From: GCA-2686295 sp964402995
Lineage (GTDB): Archaea; Nanobdellota; Nanobdellia; Woesearchaeales; GCA-2686295
DNA: 64,000 nucleotides
Direction: 5' to 3'
NCBI GenBank assembly: GCA_964402995.1
Contig: CAYOEA010000009.1
Location: 10,656-74,655 of the forward strand
Part shown: piece after piece, positions 1-7,833 of the stretch
Layout of the letters: every line of letters starts with the position of its first letter
Numbering within the stretch: position 1 is the stretch's first letter
Program-made: the position numbers and the translations under genes
Notes under the pieces: generated by a model
Told to the model about the DNA's origin: nothing
The model's input: the letters and a program-made list of their open reading frames with translations, nothing else
Databases searched by the model: none

Positions 1-353
1 TCATCATTGATTAAGTATTTTGATTGACCTGAAGGTCTTATTCTTCTAGATAGTTTTAGTACAGGTTCTTTTACTGGAAATATTTTTTTAGAATTGTCAA
101 ATGTGATTGATACTTCTGCATCTTTTGCAGGATTTTTTGATTTTCCACCATTATAGATTAGATTAGCAGTTTTTTCTGCACGTAGTGATTTTGCTGATGA
201 TTTTCCTAATACAAAACAAATTGCATCTAGTACATTGCTTTTTCCAGAACCATTTGGACCAAGGATAACATTAAATTTATCACCGAGCGGAATTTCGGTT
301 TTATTTGCGAAGGATTTAAACCCCTTCATCTCAAGCTTTAATATCTTGGTCAT
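1..353 (-). CDS. smc: SMC chromosome-segregation ATPase, N-terminal part (cut by window edge)
   Basis: Translation from the ATG at 353 stays open for 117 codons to the window edge. It begins MTKILKLEMKGFKSFANKT, the usual SMC start, followed by the P-loop GPNGSGKS (residues 32-39) and the FVLGKSSAKSLRAEK segment typical of SMC head domains. SMC proteins are ATPase head/coiled-coil dimers that organise and segregate chromosomes. Only the N-terminal lobe of the head is here; coiled coil, hinge and signature motif lie beyond base 1. Rad50 is a less likely alternative because the FKSF and SSAKSLRA signatures are those of SMC. An AT-rich TATA-like stretch (about 405-416) precedes it. Confidence 0.88.
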   Translation of the reverse strand, partial: MTKILKLEMKGFKSFANKTEIPLGDKFNVILGPNGSGKSNVLDAICFVLGKSSAKSLRAEKTANLIYNGGKSKNPAKDAEVSITFDNSKKIFPVKEPVLKLSRRIRPSGQSKYLIND

Positions 354-449
354 GTTATCTCTAAACTATCCTCTTTTTTGTAATAAATGTTCAATACGTA
401 TTTATTATATAAATATTACTAAAATGTGAAGCTAAATTCAACAAAAATC

Positions 450-1298
450 TTAGCTAAAAAAGCGTTCAACATTAGAAAATCTTATTTTTACGTAATCTTT
501 TGCTAAAAGTCCGCTATTTTTTAGAGTCTCTAAAGCCCCCATTACATGCGTACTTCCTTTTGGTATTCTAAACCCTGCGCTTCGACTTAATTCATCTAAT
601 TGTTTTAATCCTTCTGCACGTGCTATTATTGAGGCCGCTGCAACTTCAACATAACTACTCTCTGCTTTTGTTTCAGCTATATCTCCAACTCTACATCCTG
701 GGTATAAGTCAACTACGTGAATTGAAATCTCAGTTTTCAACTTTACATTTACTTGTCTGTGAAGCTTATCCAATAGTCGAGTCACATTATCCACTTTTGT
801 TAGCTCATTATACTCATAAGGCTTTAAGGAAACTACATAATAATTATTCGGGAAAGTTTTAACAAGACGCTGCGCAAGTATCATAATTGATGCATCTTCA
901 AAAGTTTTTGAATCACCAACGCCCATATTTTCGAGCTGCTCCCTTTCAGAACTGTTTGCTCTAAATCCTGCGACGACTATTCCTCCAAATGTATCTCCTT
1001 TTAGTGTTTCATCGCTTCCAACTATTTCTTCTGCAAGTGGTTCAAGTCTTGTTTGCTCATCTGCCGATTTAGTAAATTTAGAATTAGAAGTGGATTTTGA
1101 AACTTTTTGTTTTGCTTCTAATCCAAGAAATATCCTAACATCATTTGCAATCTCTGATTTCCCTTGAACCAATATTTTTCCTGTTTGATATAGAATTACG
1201 GTACATGGTCCTTGCATTCTTGCAATTTCATATTGTTTTGGACTTACAAAATTAAAGCCTTTAGCTTCTAATTTCTTTAGATTATCAATGTCTACCAA
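450..1298 (-). CDS. rnhC: Ribonuclease HIII
   Basis: 282 aa. RNase HIII cleaves the RNA strand of RNA-DNA hybrids. An N-terminal TBP-like substrate-binding region (about 1-85) is followed by the catalytic domain with GSDETLKGD (D96, E97), GVGDSK (D129), VVDLYPG (D197) and the family block VAAASIIAR with E213 just upstream. The start is a TTG four bases after the rnhB stop; GGTGAG inside the end of rnhB serves as its ribosome binding site, so the two are translationally linked. RNase HIII is best known from Firmicutes and some other bacteria and is uncommon in archaea. Its N-terminal domain and the DETLKGD motif separate it from the RNase HII next door. Confidence 0.9.
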   Translation of the reverse strand: MVDIDNLKKLEAKGFNFVSPKQYEIARMQGPCTVILYQTGKILVQGKSEIANDVRIFLGLEAKQKVSKSTSNSKFTKSADEQTRLEPLAEEIVGSDETLKGDTFGGIVVAGFRANSSEREQLENMGVGDSKTFEDASIMILAQRLVKTFPNNYYVVSLKPYEYNELTKVDNVTRLLDKLHRQVNVKLKTEISIHVVDLYPGCRVGDIAETKAESSYVEVAAASIIARAEGLKQLDELSRSAGFRIPKGSTHVMGALETLKNSGLLAKDYVKIRFSNVERFFS

Positions 1299-1301
1299 TT
1301 T

Positions 1302-1958
1302 TTAAAACTCACCTAAACGTTTCTGAGCAGCTTCTTTTTTCTTATTCTGCCAAGTCTCCCATGATTTTCTAAAATATTTTGAGAATTCAGTTTTATTCCA
1401 ATATTTAGCTACAAATTTTTGAGTTATTGGATCTGATGCGTATCCTGAGCCAACTTCTTTTTTAATTGCTTTACGCATTTTCTCCATTTCTCTATCTCGA
1501 ATAACTTTTGCAATTATACTTGCAGCACCAACTATTAAATAATTTAAATCAGCTTTATGTTCTACTATTATTTCAGTCTTTTTTCGACCAAGTCTTTTCT
1601 TAATATAATCAGAATAACTCTTCAAATTTCTACTTGGACAATCAAGTATTGCCTTATCAGGTTTTGCGGTCTTTACAAGCGCAGCTGTAGTTCTAGCTTC
1701 TATCCAATTCAAATTATCGGTCTTTGAATTTAATGCATCATCAACTTCACCAGGCGTCACAATTACATAATCAACTTTACATAATTCTTTAACTATAGGA
1801 AATAATTCTTCTCGCTTTTTCTTAGAAAGTAACTTAGAATCTTTTACACCTATTGCATGTAGTTTAAATTCATCTTCTTTTTTGATGCTTGCAATAGCCA
1901 TTACTAATGGACCTAAAACAGGTCCTCTGCCAGCTTCATCTACTCCTGCAATAATCAT
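1302..1958 (-). CDS. rnhB: Ribonuclease HII
   Basis: 218 aa, normal family length. It begins MIIAGVDEAGRGPVLGPLV, the classic RNase HII opening with D7 and E8 catalytic; further acidic residues lie in VKDSKLL (D40) and LDCPS (D106), and the family block AASIIAKVIRD is present. It removes RNA primers and single ribonucleotides from DNA. It is the first gene of a two-gene unit with RNase HIII, separated by three bases. No strong Shine-Dalgarno precedes the ATG, fitting leaderless initiation. Confidence 0.95.
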   Translation of the reverse strand: MIIAGVDEAGRGPVLGPLVMAIASIKKEDEFKLHAIGVKDSKLLSKKKREELFPIVKELCKVDYVIVTPGEVDDALNSKTDNLNWIEARTTAALVKTAKPDKAILDCPSRNLKSYSDYIKKRLGRKKTEIIVEHKADLNYLIVGAASIIAKVIRDREMEKMRKAIKKEVGSGYASDPITQKFVAKYWNKTEFSKYFRKSWETWQNKKKEAAQKRLGEF

Positions 1959-2038
1959 ATACTATTATTATTAGAAATGACATTTAAAAATCTTGCCTAA
2001 AAATAAAGAAAAATAAAAGAAAAATAAAAAAATTACAA

Positions 2039-3052
2039 CTACTTCCCTATCATATCAATAAGTTCTTCTTCACGCATTTCTAAACCTTTCTGATATAAAT
2101 CATTCACAGTTGTACTCATAAAATTTAATGCTTTTCCTTGCATATCCGAGAAAAAAATCGAACCTGAATTAATAGCCACGTTTGAAGAGGGATTCTTACC
2201 TGAAATAGAAGTCCAATCAGAACTTTCAGTGTATAAATTTCCAATTTGAAACTCATCTTTATTTGAATCTCCAATAACTCCACTGAAATCAGCATCAGTT
2301 ATTTTTATTTGACGATCATCAGCAATATTAAAAACTATATTATTCTTTTCTTGATCTTGATATAAATCATTGCCTAAGAATAATTCATCAGAAATTTGCG
2401 CATTTAAATCATCATAATAGTTATCAAAATGATCAGATATTTTATTCAAAACTTCTTGATATTCCGCATTTTTTGATTGTAATTTCTCTTCAACAGCTTG
2501 CCAAACTTTAGGACTTGCAGTTTCTTGGAAAATTTCCACATATTCTCCACCATAATATCCATCATATCCTGTTTTATTATAAGTAGCATTAGTTATAGTT
2601 TCTCCTGTATAACTACCTTCACCCATCCCTATCCCTTCTGAATAAGAATCCCCAAGATCAACGATTGTAGAATCAATTCCAAAATCCTCAAATCTTTTCC
2701 ATAACTGATTATCTAAAGAATCATTAGGGTTAAAAATCAAAATACTCAATTTTTTTGTACCATCAGGATAATAAGTTTCAGATAATCTATATTTCAAACT
2801 ACTTTCGCCAATAACTAAATCAAGAGAAAAATTCTTTGGTTCTAGTGGTTCAATTACAGGTTCAACAACTTCAAATTCAACATCTTCTACAACATCTGCA
2901 ATTGTATCAATTGTTTCTTCTACAACTTGTTCTTGTCGATGAACTTTATTTTCAAGATTTGAGTGTCTTGACCCGCTATTTGAGCATGATGAGAAAACTG
3001 CAGTTGCAAGCAATGTTGTTGCTAACAATCCAATATATAATCCTTTTTTCAT
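2039..3052 (-). CDS. Secreted lipoprotein-like protein of unknown function
   Basis: 337 aa from the ATG at 3052, chosen over the GTG at 3061 because AGGTGA lies just before it. The N-terminus MKKGLYIGLLATTLLATAVFSSC is a signal peptide ending in a lipobox-like site with Cys about residue 23, so the protein is probably exported and anchored outside. After a Ser/Glu/Val-rich linker (about 25-75) comes an acidic soluble domain with many Tyr and Asp residues and no further membrane segment. I recognise no domain. It stands between rnhB and the divergent AbrB-PhoU gene and appears monocistronic. Confidence 0.72.
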   Translation of the reverse strand: MKKGLYIGLLATTLLATAVFSSCSNSGSRHSNLENKVHRQEQVVEETIDTIADVVEDVEFEVVEPVIEPLEPKNFSLDLVIGESSLKYRLSETYYPDGTKKLSILIFNPNDSLDNQLWKRFEDFGIDSTIVDLGDSYSEGIGMGEGSYTGETITNATYNKTGYDGYYGGEYVEIFQETASPKVWQAVEEKLQSKNAEYQEVLNKISDHFDNYYDDLNAQISDELFLGNDLYQDQEKNNIVFNIADDRQIKITDADFSGVIGDSNKDEFQIGNLYTESSDWTSISGKNPSSNVAINSGSIFFSDMQGKALNFMSTTVNDLYQKGLEMREEELIDMIGK

Positions 3053-3161
3053 TTGTTTCACCTATTTTTGTTAAATTTTATGTTTGTTACTAGTTAGTAA
3101 CTAACGAATAGGCTTAATATCTTTTTACTATTAATGATATGAAAGATATGTTTTTTAGGAA

Positions 3162-3172
3162 ATATTTAAATA
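3162..3172 (+). promoter_or_regulatory. TATA box of the AbrB-PhoU gene
   Basis: An ATATTTAAATA-type archaeal TATA box whose centre lies about 28 bp before the ATG at 3195, so the transcript would start at or within a few bases of the start codon. No Shine-Dalgarno is present between them. Confidence 0.6.
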
Positions 3173-3194
3173 AAACAAAACAATACAAAGTAAC

Positions 3195-4055
3195 ATGAGA
3201 AGAAAACTCATCAAACAAGGAAAAACTGGACTCACAATATATTTACCTAAAAAATGGGTTGATGAGAAAGAATTAAACTCTGAAGATGAAGTAGATATTG
3301 AAATTACGAATGAAGGATTATTAATCAATCCAACCACTACAAAAAAAAGAAGTGAGATCACAATCCAAAATCCAGGAGATTCAGAAAGCATGATTAGAAC
3401 AGTTCTTGTAAATGCATACAGATCAGGGTTTGATAAAATAATTATCGAACATAAAAATGAAAAATTAATCCATTCAATTGTTCAAAAACACCTTTTAGGA
3501 TTTGAAACATTCAAACAAAAAAACAATGAATTCTCAATTGAAAGTGTAGCAGAACCTAGCTTTGAAGAATTTGATCGCCTAGTAGAAAAAATATTATTCA
3601 TTCTAATTGACATCATCAAAGAATTAGGGAATAACAATATTGTAGGCATTGAACAAATTCAAAAATACGATAATTTCCTAAAAAGAGCAATTAGCAAAAA
3701 TATCCTTACAATCAAAACACCATTTCAATCTTGGAGTTTTTTAAGCAACCTTGTTCAAATAGGAAGGCAAGCACATCACCTACACAAATTCAAAGAAAAA
3801 GAATTTAGTTCAAAAGAAAAAGAGTTAATCAGCCTCATTGACAAAATGATCCATTTAGTTCAAAAAGCATATCTAAAAAAAAACACAGACTCACTTCAAG
3901 AACTTCACGAAGTCATGAATAAAGAAATCTACAATATAGGTTTTAATGCAATGAAAACAGAAAATCCAGTTAATGTTCATTATTTAATAACCATTGCAAG
4001 AAATATATATCTTTCAAATAGTGCGCTAATTGCAATTATTCAGTCGAACACATAA
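3195..4055 (+). CDS. AbrB-PhoU domain regulator
   Basis: 286 aa. Residues 1-45 (MRRKLIKQGKTGLTIYLPKK, then W, then an acidic strand pair) form a SpoVT/AbrB-type swapped-hairpin DNA-binding domain; the rest is mostly helical and resembles the PhoU-like domain found in archaeal AbrB-PhoU fusions. Such proteins are annotated as phosphate-uptake regulators, but no phosphate transporter is near, so the target is unknown. The ATG lies about 28 bp after the TATA box at 3162-3172, fitting leaderless translation. The 3' end overlaps the convergent gene by 20 bp. Confidence 0.8.
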   Translation: MRRKLIKQGKTGLTIYLPKKWVDEKELNSEDEVDIEITNEGLLINPTTTKKRSEITIQNPGDSESMIRTVLVNAYRSGFDKIIIEHKNEKLIHSIVQKHLLGFETFKQKNNEFSIESVAEPSFEEFDRLVEKILFILIDIIKELGNNNIVGIEQIQKYDNFLKRAISKNILTIKTPFQSWSFLSNLVQIGRQAHHLHKFKEKEFSSKEKELISLIDKMIHLVQKAYLKKNTDSLQELHEVMNKEIYNIGFNAMKTENPVNVHYLITIARNIYLSNSALIAIIQSNT

Positions 4056-5364
4056 CTTGATAATTCGCCTTTAAATTTTTATAATCTTTCCTAGCTAAAG
4101 AAAACAATTCAAAACTTTTTTGCATATCAGATTTTTCAGGAAGAATATCCTCAACCATTTTCTGCACTAAAGAACCCATAATTTCTTTATATTGACTAGA
4201 AATAGAAGATAATACTTCATTATCTTCAGAAGATTTCAAAATATTATTCACCCCAACGTCTGCTTGATGATATCTTGAAAGAATTTTATTAACATATTCA
4301 AAACGTTTAACGTCTGCAATCTGTTCAACAATACCTGAAGAAAACTTTTTAGAAGAAACTGCATCTTCAATTAAATTTTTCTTGGACATTGCATTTTCAT
4401 AATCATTAAACATTTGCATAATATTTCTAAGAACTCTACCTGATTGATAAGCTAAATTTAAAGATTGTTTTTCATCATCAGTTTTTGCAGTAGATAAATA
4501 TAAATCCTTTTTCTTTATTTCAATTTCTCTAAAAACTTTCAGGTTTTCAGGTTTATTTAATTGCATCCAAAAATCATCAGACCCAATCATATAAGGTGTG
4601 TCTAAAAGCATATAATCATCAACAAAGCCAAGCTTTAAACTATTCAAATCAATTCTAGTATCACCTATAAAATTTTCAGCATAAGAATCCAAAGTCCATT
4701 TTGTTAAATGCGAACCATGTTTTTTTGCAGTGGATTCAAACAGTCCAATTAAGTAAACAAAGTCGGAAGGAAGTTCAAATTCAATTCCGGATGAATTTGC
4801 TTTTGAAACTAGTTTTGAGGATAAAGGAAAATCATTTTCTAAAACAGAAGGAACACTCCCACTAAGATAAGAAGTTCCGCCATCAATTAAGAAATCTTCT
4901 TCTTGCGTAGTTAAAGCAGTTGCAATGATAGAAGGTAATTTTGCGCTTATTTTATTTGACATACTAAGTCCATGTTTAATTTTGTCAACTACACCATCAA
5001 TAGTTTGATTAGATGAATACATTAATTCCTCACCCAAAGTTAAACCATCAACAAAACTTTGTTTATTTGAAGTTGGAGATGTTTCTTCAATATCTACAAA
5101 CTCAACACCCAAATCAGAATTCTCAGATAATTCTTTTAATGCTTTAGTTAATTTTACTTCAATCCCATTCACCATTTCTGATCGATTATCTTTAGAAAAA
5201 CTTCCAGATTCTATTTCATAATTATAAGACCCATCTAATCCATGCACTGAAAATAAAGTAGGATTCTTAGTCTTAACCATTCTATAAACTAGGTCAAGAT
5301 GAGTATTCTTTGCCCCTTTAAATTCAGGCGTTACTCGCGTTTCATATCTTAAGTCGTTCCACAT
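4036..5364 (-). CDS. Hypothetical protein, unknown family
   Basis: 442 aa, soluble, without signal peptide or membrane segment. It opens MWNDLRYETRVTPEFKG and is mostly helical in its C-terminal half. I recognise no catalytic motif or known domain. It is transcribed convergently to the AbrB-PhoU gene, and the two 3' ends overlap by 20 bp. Base use matches its neighbours, and the long uninterrupted frame with codon-like third-position bias supports a real gene. Confidence 0.6.
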   Translation of the reverse strand: MWNDLRYETRVTPEFKGAKNTHLDLVYRMVKTKNPTLFSVHGLDGSYNYEIESGSFSKDNRSEMVNGIEVKLTKALKELSENSDLGVEFVDIEETSPTSNKQSFVDGLTLGEELMYSSNQTIDGVVDKIKHGLSMSNKISAKLPSIIATALTTQEEDFLIDGGTSYLSGSVPSVLENDFPLSSKLVSKANSSGIEFELPSDFVYLIGLFESTAKKHGSHLTKWTLDSYAENFIGDTRIDLNSLKLGFVDDYMLLDTPYMIGSDDFWMQLNKPENLKVFREIEIKKKDLYLSTAKTDDEKQSLNLAYQSGRVLRNIMQMFNDYENAMSKKNLIEDAVSSKKFSSGIVEQIADVKRFEYVNKILSRYHQADVGVNNILKSSEDNEVLSSISSQYKEIMGSLVQKMVEDILPEKSDMQKSFELFSLARKDYKNLKANYQVMCSTE

Positions 5365-5472
5365 CTAATAGAATATTGATTTTATAATATATAAATGTTT
5401 CGAAAAGTTACAACTTATCAGTGATAACATTAAGAATTCAACTTAAAAAAACAAAAAAACAAAAAAAATAAT

Positions 5473-6885
5473 TTAGTAACGATAATGATCCGACTTAAAT
5501 GGACCGTTTTTAGGAACACCTAAATATTCAGACTGGTCGTCGGATAACTCAGTCAATCTCACACCAAGCTGAGCCAAATGTAATCTTGCAACTTCCTCAT
5601 CAAGTTCTTTAGGAAGCATATAAACACCAAGTTCATAATCTTTTTGCCAAAGTTCAATTTGAGCTAATACTTGATTTGTAAATGAATTACTCATTACAAA
5701 ACTTGGATGTCCTGTTGCATTTCCTAAATTAACTAATCGTCCTCGAGAAAGTAAGATTATTCCATGTCCATCAGGGAAAATAAACCTATCAACTTGAGGT
5801 TTAATATTTTCTTCCACGATGCCTGGAAAATTCTCTAATTGTTCAACTTGAATCTCATTATCAAAATGTCCAATATTACATACAATTGCGCCATCTTTCA
5901 TTTTTTCCATGTGATCAATTTTAAGAATATCTTTATTACCAGTTGTAGTTACAAAAATATCAACATCAGATACAACATCTTCAGTTCTAAGCACCTCAAA
6001 TCCTTCCATTGCAGCTTGTAAAGCGCAGATTGGGTCGATTTCAGTTACAATTACTCGCGCACCATAAGATTTCATACTACTTGCGCAACCTTTTCCAACA
6101 TCACCATAACCACAAACTAAAACTTTTTTACCTGCAATCATAACATCAGTTCCACGTTTAATTCCATCTGCAAGACTCTCACGACACCCATACAAATTAT
6201 CGAATTTTGATTTTGTTACAGAATCATTCACATTAATTGCTGGAAATAATAATTCGCCTTTTTCCATCATTTGATATAATCTATGAACTCCAGTTGTTGT
6301 TTCTTCACTTACACCTTTCATATCTTTTGCAACATTTGTCCAACAATCATTTTTCTTTTCAAATACACGTTTTATTGCATTCATTAATTCCCTATAATCT
6401 TCAGCTTCAGAGCTATAATCAACATCAAGTAAACTTGGATCTTTTTCTACTTCGACTCCCTTGTGAATCATCATAGTTGCATCTCCACCGTCATCAACAA
6501 TTAAGTTCGGACCTTTCCAATCACCAAAATCAAGTGCTTTCATAGTACACCACCAGTACTCAGATAAAGTTTCCCCTTTCCAAGCAAAAACAGGAACACC
6601 ACTTTCAGCAATTGCAGCTGCTGCGTGATCTTGTGTTGAGTAAATATTACAACTACACCATCGAACATCCGCACCAAGTTTCACTAACGTTTTAATTAAT
6701 ACTGCAGTTTGAATTGTCATATGAAGCGAACCAGTAATTCTAACATCTTTCAAAGGTTTTGTTTCACCAAACTTTTTCTGAAGTGCCATTAAACCCGGCA
6801 TCTCTTTTTCTGCTATTGCAATTTCTTTTCTACCATAATCAGCCAACTTGATGTCAGCAATTTTGTAATTTGAAGTTTCATCCAT
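5473..6885 (-). CDS. ahcY: S-adenosylhomocysteine hydrolase (long form)
   Basis: 470 aa. The NAD-dependent enzyme splits S-adenosylhomocysteine to adenosine and homocysteine, relieving product inhibition of methyltransferases. Visible are ITGSLHMTIQTAVLI, the substrate-site STQDHAAAAIA, the Rossmann motif GYGDVGKGCA (about 256-265) and the C-terminal KSDHYRY whose Lys/Tyr reach the neighbouring subunit. The length, the extra segment around residues 170-205 and the -HYRY tail are of the bacterial/eukaryotic long form rather than the usual shorter archaeal type, suggesting gene transfer. GGTGAAATAA precedes the ATG. It is monocistronic. Confidence 0.95.
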   Translation of the reverse strand: MDETSNYKIADIKLADYGRKEIAIAEKEMPGLMALQKKFGETKPLKDVRITGSLHMTIQTAVLIKTLVKLGADVRWCSCNIYSTQDHAAAAIAESGVPVFAWKGETLSEYWWCTMKALDFGDWKGPNLIVDDGGDATMMIHKGVEVEKDPSLLDVDYSSEAEDYRELMNAIKRVFEKKNDCWTNVAKDMKGVSEETTTGVHRLYQMMEKGELLFPAINVNDSVTKSKFDNLYGCRESLADGIKRGTDVMIAGKKVLVCGYGDVGKGCASSMKSYGARVIVTEIDPICALQAAMEGFEVLRTEDVVSDVDIFVTTTGNKDILKIDHMEKMKDGAIVCNIGHFDNEIQVEQLENFPGIVEENIKPQVDRFIFPDGHGIILLSRGRLVNLGNATGHPSFVMSNSFTNQVLAQIELWQKDYELGVYMLPKELDEEVARLHLAQLGVRLTELSDDQSEYLGVPKNGPFKSDHYRY

Positions 6886-7090
6886 TTATTTCACCATGTG
6901 TAATTTTTATGTATACCAAAGAAATTATGTTTTTGAATATACACTTATAATCACCTTCAATAAGCAAATTGTGGACTATTTATATATTTTTACCAGTAAA
7001 AACTATAATTTGTCCATAAAAATTATGAATAGTTGGACAAAAAGCAAAAACTTTAAATAAAAATTAGACAATAATGATTATATCGTGATT

Positions 7091-7155
7091 ATTGACTCTC
7101 TGTAACTATTTTTGAATCCCCAAAAATTCAAATGCGATTCTTGCGGGGAGTCAAT
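7091..7155 (+). promoter_or_regulatory. Inverted-repeat leader/operator before the Lrp-family gene
   Basis: ATTGACTC near 7091-7098 is matched by GAGTCAAT near 7148-7155, and inside it TTGAAT...ATTCAA forms a second, nested inverted repeat. A TATA-like TTTAAATAAA lies near 7053-7062, so this region is probably the 5' leader. It could be an RNA hairpin or an operator bound by the encoded Lrp protein; the sequence alone cannot decide. Confidence 0.4.
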
Positions 7156-7171
7156 CATCCAACAACAAAAA

Positions 7172-7588
7172 ATGGATCCAAAAGCAATCAAAATAATCGA
7201 GGCTCTTAAAAAAAACAGTAGAGCAAGTGTACGTGACATAGCAAAAGCTACAAACGTAAGACCAAGCACTGTTCATCAAAAAATTTCTAAATTAAAAGAA
7301 ACTGGTGTTATTGAAAAATTCACAGTGAAACTAGATAATAAACTTGCAGAACAAAACTTTATAGTTTTCATGTTTGTATCAACAGAACAAGACTTACCAC
7401 AAAATACATTCAAAGATCCTAGAATAAAAGAAGTCTTTGGAATCACAGGAGAATACGATTTAGTTTTCAAATTAAAATTTAAAGATGTTGATGATTTTAA
7501 CAATTTCATTCTGGATTTTAGAAAAAAAACAGGAATAAAAAAAACAATAACAATGGTTGCAACTACAACAATAAAAGAAGAAATCTAA
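7172..7588 (+). CDS. Lrp/AsnC-family transcription regulator
   Basis: 138 aa from ATG 7172. A helix-turn-helix domain (MDPKAIKIIEALKKNSRASV, then DIAKATNVRPSTVHQKISKL) is followed by a RAM-type ligand-binding/oligomerisation domain (about 60-135) with the ITGEYDLVFKLKF segment. A TTG at 7112 would add 20 residues including a CDSCGES pair, but family alignment starts at MDPK, so I chose the ATG; the start is uncertain. The leader upstream has inverted repeats (7091-7155) that could be an autoregulatory operator. The effector is unknown. Confidence 0.87.
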   Translation: MDPKAIKIIEALKKNSRASVRDIAKATNVRPSTVHQKISKLKETGVIEKFTVKLDNKLAEQNFIVFMFVSTEQDLPQNTFKDPRIKEVFGITGEYDLVFKLKFKDVDDFNNFILDFRKKTGIKKTITMVATTTIKEEI

Positions 7589-7648
7589 AAGTAAAATTAC
7601 AAATTTAATTCAAAAAATTCTAAATATTAATTAAAAATTTGAAAGAAA

Positions 7649-7723
7649 TAGCGAGGAGTGGATTTGAACCACCGACCTCCGGGTTATGAGCCCGACGGGC
7701 ACTCCTGACTGCCCTACCCCGCT
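7649..7723 (-). tRNA. Initiator tRNA-Met (CAT)
   Basis: 75 nt cloverleaf on the minus strand. Acceptor AGCGGGG pairs with CCTCGCT with discriminator A; the D arm is GGGC/GCCC with a 10-base loop; the anticodon arm is TCGGG-CTCATAA-CCCGG; the T arm is GGTGG-TTCAAAT-CCACT. The A1-U72 first pair and the GGG/CCC pairs next to the CTCATAA loop are the marks of an initiator rather than an elongator tRNA. The 3' CCA is not encoded. No intron. Confidence 0.95.
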
Positions 7724-7833
7724 GTATTTGAGTATTTTAAAGGAAGAATAGACCATTTATAAAACTATCTACTCTTGTAGTCTATAAAACATAAAATAAA
7801 ATATAAGAAAAAAAGATAAAAAAAAGTAAATTA

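Noticed and set aside
235..429. Open frame on the plus strand at the left edge
   Set aside because: It is antisense to the SMC head domain, whose P-loop and family blocks are clear on the minus strand.
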